Below, one piece after another: positions 36,015 to 45,865 of a DNA stretch of 64,000 nucleotides; the first letter of the stretch is position 1; each line of letters starts with the position of its first letter. The stretch is from contig OY821521.1 in NCBI GenBank assembly GCA_963682025.1, positions 198,783,526 to 198,847,525 on the forward strand, read 5' to 3'. Position numbers and translations under genes: made by a program. This DNA comes from Cordilura impudica. Taxonomy: Eukaryota; Arthropoda; Insecta; Diptera; Scathophagidae. The notes below the pieces were generated by a model. That model was not told the origin of the DNA, ran no database searches, and worked only from the letters and a program-made list of their open reading frames with translations.

Positions 36015-36974
36015 AAGTCACTTTTCTTTAAAAAGTACTTTTTCTTAAAACAGCATGATTTCAGAAAAAATTTATATTTTCTTCAAAAAGTGCATTTTAT
36101 CACCTTTCATAAAAACGCACTTTTTTAAAATACTGAAAACAGTAGTTTTTTTAAAGGAGTACTTTTTATTCAAAAAGTAATTTTCTCAGAAAAGTGCTTT
36201 TTCTCAAAAACTTACCTTTTCTTAAAAAGATACGTAATTTTTATTAAATTAACACGTTTTCTTAAAAAAGTTAATTTTATAAAAAAAAGTACCTCTTCTT
36301 AACAAGTAAATTTTATGTAAAAGAGTACCTTTTCTTTAATAAAAAGTACCTATTTTTATGAAAAAGTAAATTTTCTTAAAAAAGTACCTTTTGTTAATAA
36401 AGTACCGTTTGTTGACAACTACCTTTTGTTAAAAGGGTACTTTGTAAAACAAAAATTACCCTTTCTTAAAACAATAACTTTTCTTTAAAAATTATTTTTG
36501 CTTAAAAACTACGATTTTTTAATAAGTACAAGTAAATTTTCTTATTTTTCTCTTTAAAAGGTACTTTTTCATAACAAAGTACTTTTTCTTGACAAAAGTA
36601 ACTTTTCCTAAAAATTTAATTTTTCTGAAAAACTAACCTTTATTAAGTACCTTTTCTTAATAAAAGTGTTTTTCATTGAAAAAAGTACTTTTTCTTTAAA
36701 AAGTAATTTTTCTTTAAACAAATATTTTTTCTTAAATAGGACTTTTTCCTAAAAGGGACCTTTTCTTAAAAAGTTATTTTTATTCAAAAAAGTAGCTTTT
36801 CTTAAAACAAAAACCCTTTTCTTAAAAAAGTTAATTTTTCTTAAACGAGGACCTTTTCTTAAATCCCTTTCATTATAAAAACTAGCTTTTCTGAAAAAAA
36901 TATAATGTCTAAGGAAGTTAGGTAATTTTTCTTTGAAAAAATCTTTTGTTACAACGAACTAGCAAAACCATTAG

Positions 36975-37326
36975 AACCCAGGTGGAGGCTATCAAAGATT
37001 TAACTAATTTAATCCTTTTGTTTTTTAATAGAACCATAATTTTAAAAATTACTTATATTTATTTAGTAGAGAATAAGGCATTCGATTAAATTCCACTAAA
37101 TGTGATAAAAAGGGGAAAAAAATTTCGTTTAGAAATTTTGCAACAGCCAGGTGGAGGCTATCAAAGATTTAACTAGTTTAATCGTTTTTTTTTTTTTTTT
37201 TTTTTTTTTGATAGAACCATAATTTTAAAAATTATTTATACTTATTTAGTAGAGAATAAGGCATTCTATTAAATTCCATTAAATGTGAAAAAAAGGGAAA
37301 AAAATTTCGTCTAGAAATTTTGCAAC
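36975..37326 (-). repeat. E/A-type terminus in a 169-bp tandem duplication
   Basis: GGTGGAGGCTATCAAAGATT at 36,981 and again at 37,150 resembles the complement of the A start (GATACCCTCCACC). With ATTAGAACCCAG before it, it also resembles the left end of E1 near 41,350. Both units continue with AGAACCATAATTTTAAAAAT, TAGTAGAGAATAAGGCATTC and AATTTCGT. The second has a T-run of about 23 in place of a shorter one. Confidence 0.7.
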
Positions 37327-38650
37327 TTTCGAACTTTCCACTTCCAAATTCTTGTATGTAAAAGTTACTTCAAGGACAAGGACAATAAATTAGTAAAAAT
37401 TCTAAACTTACTTACTTTCTATTCAAATATAAAAAGTTTAAATTGATAATACTACCATAAAGTACTTCCAAAAGTGGATCCAAATAATAGCTTTTTATTC
37501 AGGTTAATCGTAATGGGGTTTAATCAACATCTTCATCTATTAAGCAGAGGATAAAATAGCAATACAAGAAAATATCTGTCCCATGAAAAATCCACGTTAA
37601 ATTCATTGGCGATCATCCATCTATTCACCACATCAGTTTAGAAACATTTTCATTTCATTGAAGGCTTTTTTCTTTTGTTATGTAATATAAAGTGCAACTG
37701 AACATAACTATGTTTGAATTTCCAAAATTTTCAATAAACGATAATTCTCTGAAAAGGCATTTGTATATGAGAAATTCAATCTAAAAATTGATCATATGTT
37801 TAAAATATTTGTATCAAAGATTCGGAAAAATTTTCTGCAAGAAACTGAACAAACAAAGGTAATTTCTCGCCTTAATATTCAATATTAATACTCGAAAATA
37901 TCAAATATATTCAAGACAGTTTGTAAAGTAAAGATTACAAGCTTAATATTGGTTGCATGTGTGTTGCTATCTAATTATACGTTAAACGTGTTCGTTTCAA
38001 TCCAAATTTAGTTGCAACAAAAAAAAAACATAAAATCCTATCGAACTTCTAAAAGATTTGCAGCGCAACTTGTTTGAAATTCCTCCATACAATTACAACT
38101 TTCTCTCTCGTTCGTTGTAAACAAAACTCTTCAACAACATGTCAAAAGAGTTGTAAACGTAAATGTTGACAACATTTACAAATTAGCTGTGATGCTTGGA
38201 GAGGGCATTAACATATGGTACAAATTTGTTGTGGCTCTTTATTTGTTCCAATCTAATTCGAAAATAATATGTTTAAGATACGAACGAATAATTTCAAAAA
38301 CTATATTCACATTCTCATTGATTGAATTAGAATTTTTGTAATTCCCATTCAGTGACTAAAAGAGGTAATAAAAGTGTGGATAAAAATAACAAGGAAAAAA
38401 AATTTTTTAGGAAATCTGACAGACATTTAAAGAGGAATAAGTTTCCAGAACAACTTTATAATAAATAAATGCTATTCATTTTAAAATTTTGTCTAATAAA
38501 AATTAAAGAAGGAAGCAGCATATTTTTTGTACATGGGTTATATTATTTATGCAGCACTGGTTCGAAAAATTTGACATCAGCATTGCAAATTTTGACGATT
38601 TTAATGCTACACTTGTTCAGAACGTTTTGTCATACGAGTACATACTGTTT
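37327..38650. other. Unassigned DNA, no repeat family recognised
   Basis: No gene or RNA gene recognised and no second copy in the window. The frame of 86 codons at 38,469-38,729 runs into element F sequence and is unlikely to be real. Confidence 0.45.
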
Positions 38651-38915
38651 AAGGCCCATTTACACGATACCACCCACACGTATGATTTTTCAAAATAAAA
38701 ATCCGATGAAATTCATCGGACTGTCATAAAGTCGTACCGACATTATTTCTGCATACTTAAGCCATTTACACCATCACACTCAAGTCTTGTGAAAACAGCT
38801 GTTTAGAATAACAAACACATTTATTTTGAAATTTATATTTTATTTCCACTTTTTTTGTTTTTGTTACCTTTTTTTTAATATTGCAAAAAAAAACAACTCT
38901 GGTCCGATGAAAATG
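38651..38915. mobile_element. Element F fragment, left part only
   Basis: Starts AAGGCCCATTTACACGATAC and matches 33,421-33,690 closely to GGTCCGATGAAAATG, where LINE sequence takes over. The right terminal repeat is missing. Confidence 0.85.
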
Positions 38916-39775
38916 TACCCCGTTGCTAACTAATTGCTGGTTGTGTGGAATTGCATTCCAAAGACGTGTGGCGTTTATGAAAAATTGCCATTCTGACACA
39001 AGGCATCGACGCATAGAGATAATAAGTTTTTTGCCCCTTCTGGATCTAGCAAACTGTATTTGATCATAAAGATATAGGGGTTTCTCAGTGTAAATAATTT
39101 TATGCAAAAACATTAAAACCCTTATATTAATAAGGTTATCGAATGAGACTCCATATAGACTTTTTGAGAAAGTCGAAACGCTATCACGTTTCTTCAGTCC
39201 ATAAACATATCTAACAATATTGTTGTACAAAATATTTAGTTTTTTCTTGCTGGCGTAGTCGCAGTTGCCAAAAAGTTCACAGCCATAAAGTAGACCAGGA
39301 ATTAAGTATGCCTTTGGAAGAAGATGTCTTACTCTTAACGGCGTAAAATACTGAGTTACCCAAAGCGATCTTAGCTTTATATACGTTTGAACCACAAGTG
39401 TATCTACGTGGCTTGACCAAGTCAAGTTGTTATTGAAAACTATGCCAAGATTTTTTACCTTTTTTACAATCTCGATTTTCTGATGGTTTATTAGTATATC
39501 ATGTTCAAGAACAGGCTGAAAAGTTTTTTTATGAATAATCAAACATTTTGATTTATGCGGGTTGAGACAAAGTCCATTTGCAGTGGCCCAAAAATGTATT
39601 TTATTAAGGTCATAGTTTAACTTTTCAACATTTTCTTCTATGGAGCTTACTGGACTACTCAGATACAGCTGAACGTCGTCCGCATACATGTGTATTTTGC
39701 AGTGAGATAGTTGTTGTGGCAAATCATTGGCATAGATGGAAAAAAGAAGTGGACCCAGAATCGATCCTTGATCCT
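38916..39775 (-). pseudogene. LINE reverse transcriptase C-terminal fragment
   Basis: An uninterrupted frame of about 285 codons. It reads GSILGPLLFSIYANDL, MYADDVQLYLSS (active-site YADD), FWATANGLCLNPHKSKCLII and VKNLGIVFNNNLTW. These are followed by a thumb/connection region with YLIPGLLYGCELFGNCDYAS, RYVYGLKKRDSVS and LFLHKIIYTEKP-type motifs of Jockey/CR1-like LINEs, ending near RLWNAIPHNQQ. The endonuclease and the fingers of the polymerase are absent, so it is a dead fragment despite the open frame. It is bounded by element F below and by a different LINE above. Confidence 0.85.
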
Positions 39776-40205
39776 CGGTTTCAGCCTGAAGCAAAATAGA
39801 ACGCCAGTTATTTCTCTCTTCTGCATGCTGGTGCCAAGTGATGTTACGTTTTGTTGCACCTGGTCGTTCCAACGGAGATTTGGTCGCCCTTTTCTACGTT
39901 GCCCACTGATGGGTTCTTCCTTGTACGCCTTACGAGCCGGAGCATCATTTTCCATTCGCCACGTGTGTCCAGGCCAACGAAGTCGTTGTATTTTAATAAG
40001 CTTGACATCGGCATATAGCTCGTACAGCTCGTGATTCATTCGAATTCTGAATCCATCATCAACGCGTAGAGGGCCGTAGATCTTGCGGAGGATTTATCTC
40101 TCGAACGCTGCGAGTAATGCTTCATCTGATCTTTTCATTATCCTTGTTTCAGCACCATATAGTAGGACGGGCAGGACGATCGATTTGTAGAGTGCTCTTT
40201 GTAAA
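39776..40205 (-). pseudogene. Second LINE fragment, R1/RTE-like C-terminus
   Basis: On the minus strand: LYKSIVLPVLLYGAETRIMK, LLAAFER-stop-ILRKIYGPLRVDDGF, then IQRLRWPGHTWRM and GQRRKGRPNLRWNDQVQQN. The last two are the classic C-terminal motif (R-x-RW-x-GH-x-x-RM...GRP-x-x-RW-x-D) of R1/RTE-type LINE polymerases. A TAA interrupts it near 40,092. Near 39,800 the frame carrying AEERNNWRSILLQAETEDQG passes without a stop into the other LINE at 39,775, so the two make one chimeric open frame. Confidence 0.82.
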
Positions 40206-41183
40206 TATTGCAAACTGGCCTTTACTTATATCACAGATTCTTGAAAAATTCATCTCGGGTAAAAGATGGTACTAAGTCGTGAAAATTTTCGAGCCATGAT
40301 ATTTTATGATGGATTAAGTCAACATTAGCGTACCGATCAACCCGCTACGACTCTTTTGGTTAACAAACATCATTCCAGAACGCGGTGTTTAACTAGATTT
40401 CCGAACTAAATTGTGGTCACCATTCGCTTCAGCACGAATTTCGTGAAGGTCATCCTAAATCGTCTACAAAACATCGATGCTAGGTAGGGTCGGATATTTC
40501 ACGATCATCATGTGACTTTACGTGATCCCCCGCAAAGATTTCTGTATTTTTCAGGAATTACCGTGTATGTCAATTTTCTCGAATTTGAGTTATTCATGCC
40601 AAATTGCTTTTTATATGGGTATAGGGGGAAAAATATGGACCAGTTCAACTTTTTTTTACCAAAAAAAATAACGTAACTTTAATATTTATTATCGTATTTT
40701 ACACAGGTGCCTGAATTTAAAATATAATATTTTTGGCCCATCTAAAAATTTTATTTTATGAGAATTGCGGTTAATCCAGAGAACTATAGATTTAATAATC
40801 TAATCTATAAGATCTTGCTACATGACAAATAATGGCTGCTCAATGCATATTAGTCCGAAAACACAGCAGTCGGATTGTATCAATCTTCTAAGATGAGCCA
40901 AATAGAACGAAAATTGTAGGCGATCTAAGCACCTTAAAGTAAATACTCGCCTTTTCCTTAAAACAACTGAAGATCCCACCACCGTCAGTCACAGATCGTT
41001 CTCCACAACGATAATGTGAGGTCGGCTTAAAAAAAAAGTAATTTTTTCCACCGACAACAAAAATATATTAGAAGGCCAATGTTTTGGCAGCCTGTAGGGT
41101 TGCCACGTTCGGAACGGAAAAAGTGCTGCTAAAACTAGTTCAAAGGCACGAAAAAGGGTATTGATCTTCATGGGGAGTACACT
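40206..41183. other. Unassigned DNA
   Basis: No recognised gene. Composition is more mixed than most of the window. It may contain old, unrecognisable transposon sequence, but I see no motif. Confidence 0.4.
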
Positions 41184-41420
41184 AATGAAATTTGGTACCA
41201 GAGTATCGCATTTTAGATAAACGAGTACATGCCCAAACTTGAGATCATAATATTATAACCTTTGGCCGATTCTTATAGCATCCAAATGACAGAACTAGTA
41301 GATAAACTATTTTCGGCTCTGCCGAAGCCTTGAAACGCTCCTTCTGGGTTCCAAATGATATACTAGTTAGTTGTTAGTCGCAACTTTAAAAATTATGGAA
41401 CGATTTTTTTAAGAATATTA

Positions 41421-42885
41421 ACCATTTTTAGAAAAAGATACTTTTTAAGAAAATTTAGTTTTTTTCAGGAGAGAAATTTTTTTAAGAAAAGATAATTTTT
41501 GAGCGAAGTACTTCTTTAAGAAAAGGTACTTTATTAAGAAAGGGTACTTCTTTAACAAAAAGTACTTTTTAAGAAAAGCTACTTTTTTCAGAAAATTTAC
41601 TCTTTGCAGAAAATGTACTTTTTAAGAAAATGTACTTTTTTAAGAAAGGTGTTTTGTTAAAAGAAAATGCATTTTTTTAGAATAGGTACTTTTTAAGAAA
41701 AGGTGCTTTTTTTAGGAAATGTACTTATTTAAGGAAATGTACTTATATAAGAACAGGTACCTTTTAAGGAAATTTACTTTTGCAAGAAAAGGTACTTTTT
41801 AAGATAAGGTACTTTTTAAGAAAAGGTACTTTTTAAGAAAAGGTACTTTTTAAGAAAATGTACTTTTTAAGAAAAGGTAGTTTTTTAGGAAAAAGTACTT
41901 TTTAAATTAATTTACTTTTTTTAAGGAAAGGTACCTTTCTAAGAAAATGTATTTTTTTAGAAACGGTACCTCTTTCGGTACTTTTTAAGAAAAGGTACTT
42001 TTTAAGAAAAGGTAGTTTTTTAGGAAAAAGTATTTTTTTTTTAAGTTACTTTTTTAAGGAAAGGTAGCTTTCTAAGAAAACTTATTTTTTTTAGAAACGG
42101 TACCTCTTTACTAATATGTAATTTTTAAACAAAATGTATTTTTAAGAAAATGTACTTTTTGAAGAAAATTTACTTTTTTAAGAAAAATAACTTTTTAAGA
42201 AAAGCTACTTTTTTACGAAACTTTACTCTTTGAAGAAAATGTACATTTTTAAGAAATTGTACTTTTTTAAGAAAAGGTACTTTTTTAAGAAAAGGTACTT
42301 TTTGAAGAAAATTTACTTTTTTAAGAAAAGGTACTTTTTTAAGAAAAGGTACTTTTTTAAGAAAAGGTACTTTTTTAAGAAAAGATACTTTTTTAAGAAA
42401 AGGTACTTTTTTAAGAAAAGGTACTTTTTTAAGGAAAGGTACTTTTTTAAGAAAATATACTTTTTTAAGAAAATGGTTTTTTTAAACGAAAATGCATTTT
42501 TCAGAAATATGTACTTTTTTACGAAAAGGTGATTTTTGAAGGAAATGTACTTATTTAAGAACAGGTACCTTTTAAGGGAATGTACTTTTTTAAAAAAGGT
42601 AATTTTTTAAGAAAATGTTCTGTTTTAAGAAAATTGACTTTTTAACAAAAGGTTCTTTGTTAGGAAAAGGTACTTTTTTAGGAAAATGTAAATTTTTAAG
42701 GAAAGGTACCTTTTTAAGAAAAGGTATTTTTTATAGAAACGGTACCTCTGTAACAAAATGTACTTTGTAAACAAAATGTATTTTTAAGAAAATGTACTTT
42801 TTATGCAAAGACAAAGAAAACTTACTGTTTTTAAGAAGCGGTACTTTATTACGAAAATATACTCTTCTAAAAAATGTATTTTTGA
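41421..42885 (+). repeat. E1 minisatellite core
   Basis: About 75-80 units based on TTTTTAAGAAAAGGTAC. Between about 42,250 and 42,470 the units are exactly 18 bp, so the frame stays open and reads as (KKRYFF)n for some 100 codons. That frame is a by-product of the repeat, not a gene. Confidence 0.92.
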
Positions 42886-42890
42886 TGGAA

Positions 42891-43593
42891 TCTATAATAT
42901 TAATAGTACGGCGATTTCTTGTTGCCGATAATTTGTTAAACAGTTTTCTCCCGATTTTGGTCAAGCGTATCTTATTTGAAAGGTATTTCTTTCTAGAACA
43001 TTTTTTTGGGTAAAATGTATTTAAAGTTACTACTAAAACATTCATAAAATTATACAATGCTATGTGTGTGTTTATTAACTTTCTTAATGTGTTTGCAAAA
43101 AAAAAAAAGAGTTTGTTTTCTTCATTCACAATAATAATTGTGTTGAATTGAAAAATAATTTTGGACTTAAACCAAAGTGTGCGAAGTTAGCCCCCCATTT
43201 TTGGAAATACAATTTTTTGAAGATTGTTCTAAATTGTTCGACGATTGTTCTACAATGTTCCAAAATGATGAGTTTCTAAAATATAATTTGGACCGGTAAA
43301 TCGAAAAAAACGAATTTTAAACTTTGCCCCCCACTTTTGGAAAAAAAAAATTTGGCTGTTGTTCTAAGTTGTTCTAGTTGTTCTAAACATTGTTCCAAAA
43401 TAGATATGTCGCAAGCCATAACGTACGCAAATGAGAACGAAAAACATTTTTTCCGCGATATCAAAAGTGAGCGAAGATAGCCCCCCATTTTTGGAAATAC
43501 AATTTTTTGAAGATTGTTCTGAATTGATTATTAAATGAAAAAATAAAATTTCCTAGAAATTGCACTCGAATTTCGAGGGCTGGAATCTGCTGG
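42891..43593 (+). mobile_element. Family C Helitron, copy 3, enlarged by internal repeats
   Basis: Starts A|TCTATAATATTAATAGTACG and ends GAATTTCGAGGGCTGGAATC, TG, CTGG|T. The usual 370 bp is enlarged to 703 bp by sequence at about 43,180-43,527. There a block (GCGAAG-TTAG-CCCCCCATTTTTGG, then AATACAATTTTTTGAAG and ATTGTTCT) occurs twice in full (43,180 and 43,469) and once in part (near 43,323). The E2 copy lacks this insertion and supplies an approximate empty site. Confidence 0.82.
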
Positions 43594-43969
43594 TAAAATA
43601 TTAATATTTTATGATGTTTGTTCGGCTTGAGGTTCAAAATTAATAAAACCAAATAAATAATTTCATTTTTTATATTTAACGTAATTTTTTCAGACATATT
43701 GCAATTAATATGCGAATTTCAATTTTGGTGTTTAATGATGCGTGGTAGAGAAGAAGAATGCATATGTTATGTTATAATTGATTAGATTGTTTCCATATGC
43801 AATTTTTCTACTTAGATCGGCCGGGAGGTATGAACCAGTGCCTTAACACACTCATCTAAAGTCAGGCCTACGAGTAGTGTGATTAAGAATCAGTTTTATA
43901 ACATACAGCCTTTACTTCGCATTAATCTCAGAAGATACGACACTGTCAAACATACAATCGTTATTTTTT
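43594..43969 (+). repeat. E1 right flank (segment D)
   Basis: Shares GATGATGTTTGTTCGGCTTG-like sequence, CAGACATATTGCAATTAATA, AATGATGCGTGGTAGAGAAG, AAGTCAGGCCTACGAG and GATACGACACTGTCAA with the 62.8-63.7 kb copy, where a different Helitron interrupts it. Confidence 0.85.
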
Positions 43970-43992
43970 AATTTAGAATATTTATGCACTCA

Positions 43993-44362
43993 GTAACAGA
44001 TTCCAGCGCTCGAAAGTTGAGTGCAATTTCTAGGCAGCTTTATTTTTCAACTTAGCCAATTCACAAACCAACACTTTTATGATTTATTATTATTGTGAAT
44101 GAAGATAACAAACTCATTAACAAACACAATAACAAATTTAATAAAAAAAAAACACATAGCATATGCATAATTTTATGTATGTGTTAGTAGCAACTTTAAA
44201 TGCAATTTACTCAAAATAAAGGAAAAAAACCAAAAACTGGAAATCTGCAAAACGGTTAAAAAGAAATACCTTTCTGACAATATACGTTTGTTCAAAATCG
44301 GGATAAAATGGTAGAACAAAACATCGATCACAACAAATAGCCTAGCCTATTAATATTATAGA
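43993..44362 (-). mobile_element. Family C non-autonomous Helitron, copy 4
   Basis: On the minus strand it runs from A|TCTATAATATTAATAGGCTA to CTTTCGAGCGCTGGAATCTG; the final CTRR has decayed to TTAC. The 3' palindrome has mutated too (GCACTCAACTTTCGAGCGC). Confidence 0.85.
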
Positions 44363-44887
44363 TACTTCTCATTTCCACTGTTCTTCGTTTCGCAAGAGTA
44401 ACTTTATGTGATGTATGGCAACTCTTTTATTCATCCAATATATTAAAAAATAAATTTATATTATTTCAAATTCTTCTAAACAAGTTTTATACAAAAAGTC
44501 TTGTCCAATGCGAAGACTTTTACCATTTTGTCAAAACTCACTTCTGTTTTTTGTAACGGCATATTTTTGTTTGTATCCTTAAATATTTAGGGTTGATTGT
44601 TGTCTTTTTTACTTAACATAATTACTCAGCAAATAAAAAAAAGAAAACTTTTTAATACATTGATTTTTTAATTTTTGTCTTAAATATTTTTTCGTATTAT
44701 TTTCGTTTCTCATCTTCAGGGATCTGAAGGAAAAATAGTAAATAGTTCCTTAAAAATCAGACAATAAAAAACAAAAATATTACAATGATATTAAAATTTT
44801 TAATTGTTGTCCAAAAACAAAAAAAAAAAAAATAAATACAAAACACTTCTATTACCAAAAATGTATTTTTATCTAATTATTTAATTA
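44363..44887. other. AT-rich spacer between two Helitrons
   Basis: Nothing recognised. The Helitrons on either side face opposite ways. Confidence 0.4.
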
Positions 44888-45255
44888 TCTATAATATTAA
44901 TAGGCTAGGCGATTTCTTGTGACTGATGTTTTGTTTTACCGTTTTATCCCGATTTTGACCAAACGTATATTATTTGAAAGGTATTTCTTTTTAGCGGTTT
45001 TGCAGATTTACAGATTTTTTAATCTTCTTCTTTATTTTGAGTAAATTGCATTTAAAGTTGCTACTAGCACATACATAAAATTATACATATGCTATGTGTG
45101 TGTTTATTAAATTTGTTAATGTGTTTGTTAATGAGTTTACTTTCTTCATTCGCAATAATAATAAACCAAAATAGTGTTGGTTTGTAAATTGGCTTAGTTC
45201 AAAAATAAAGTTGCCTAGAAATCGCAGTCGAATTTCGGGTGGTGGAATTTGCTAG
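44888..45255 (+). mobile_element. Family C non-autonomous Helitron, copy 5
   Basis: A|TCTATAATATTAATAGGCTA at the start and GTGGAATTTG-CTAG|T at the end. Length is 368 bp. The 3' hairpin has decayed (CAGTCGAATTTCGGGTGGTG). Confidence 0.87.
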
Positions 45256-45519
45256 TAAATATTAATTATACAGCAATACAGAGTGAGCCAGTGATGAGCC
45301 TAAGTGGATTTAGTATATTTTTATAGTTGCACATGTTAACAACTAAAATGTTTGTAGCTAATATTTATCTCTAATTTTTTTTAAGCATCTTTTTTTAGGC
45401 CTTAAATTTATATAATATTGGCCTAATTTTACCATTTTAAATAGCAACCTGCTCGAAATAGTGACAAACAATATTATGATAATTTTTCCCAGCTAAATGA
45501 TCTATTTCGTAAATGAACT

Positions 45520-45712
45520 TGTTTTTAACAGACGGAAAGACGGACAAATTGACATTGCTATTGCTTGATTTGAACAGACAGAGAGACGGACAAATGGGCA
45601 TTGCTTTTGCAAGGATCAAAAATATATTTATATTTTATTTCCATGACTTTGAAATGGAAGGACATACTTGTATACCCCGTGGCACATGCAGTGGAGCGTA
45701 TAAAAATACGCT
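45520..45712 (+). repeat. 3' end of a GGAC-rich repeat related to family A
   Basis: Runs of ACGGAAAGACGGAC and AGACAGAGAGACGGAC are followed by AAGGATCAAAAATATATTTA and the terminal TATACCCCGTGGCACATGCA, GTGGAGCGTATAAAAAT. The overall order is the same as the A 3' end but diverged, so it is probably a separate subfamily. Confidence 0.65.
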
Positions 45713-45765
45713 TAATTATGTTGACCCTCCTTTTCACTTTTCATACCAGCTTCTTAGCAACAGCA

Positions 45766-45865
45766 TCACAGACGGATAGACGGACGGACATATAATCGAT
45801 CGGTATAATATACATCAGCAGAAAGTTATTATACCCTGATCACATAGTGGTATAGAGTATAAAAG
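45766..45865 (+). mobile_element. Family B repeat, 3' fragment, copy 7
   Basis: ACGGATAGACGGACGGAC, then GAAAGTTATTATACCCTGAT and the CCAC/GTGG-type hairpin end CACATAGTGGTATAGAGTAT, AAAA. Confidence 0.8.

Larger units (their letters stand above)
33119..36960 (-). repeat. Long E-type minisatellite array (reverse), interrupted
   Basis: More than a hundred degenerate units of 17-20 bp with consensus AAAAAGTACCTTTTCTT, the reverse complement of the E arrays at 41.4 and 61.1 kb. AAAAAGTACTTTTT stretches are perfect palindromes. The array is broken by a MITE at 33,422-33,828 and by SINEs at 34,873-35,156 and 35,803-36,014. It carries no gene. Confidence 0.92.
41184..43969 (+). mobile_element. Family E composite element, copy 1
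   Basis: The left flank (41,184-41,420) matches 60,829-61,070. Both have GAAATTTGGTACCAGA, CATCCAAATGACAGAACT, the hairpin TTTCGGC-TCT-GCCGAAG, CCTTGAAACG and GTTAGTCGCAACTT. The core is the minisatellite, and the right flank (43,594-43,969) matches 62,758-62,885 plus 63,322-63,696. A Helitron at 42,891-43,593 separates core and right flank. No protein is encoded. Confidence 0.82.

Noticed and set aside
35726..36021. Minus-strand frames with GGSRTHDPCM and VGVEPTTPAW
   Set aside because: These are the opposite strand of a tRNA-derived SINE head, a well-known source of false protein predictions.
33119..36960. CRISPR-like array of short repeats
   Set aside because: Units are degenerate, contiguous and without unique spacers, in a eukaryotic context; it is a minisatellite.
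41184..43969. tRNA-like SINE head in segment D (GGTTCATACC near 43,830 on the minus strand)
   Set aside because: Only about 7 of 11 B-box positions fit and no convincing A box or arms could be folded.
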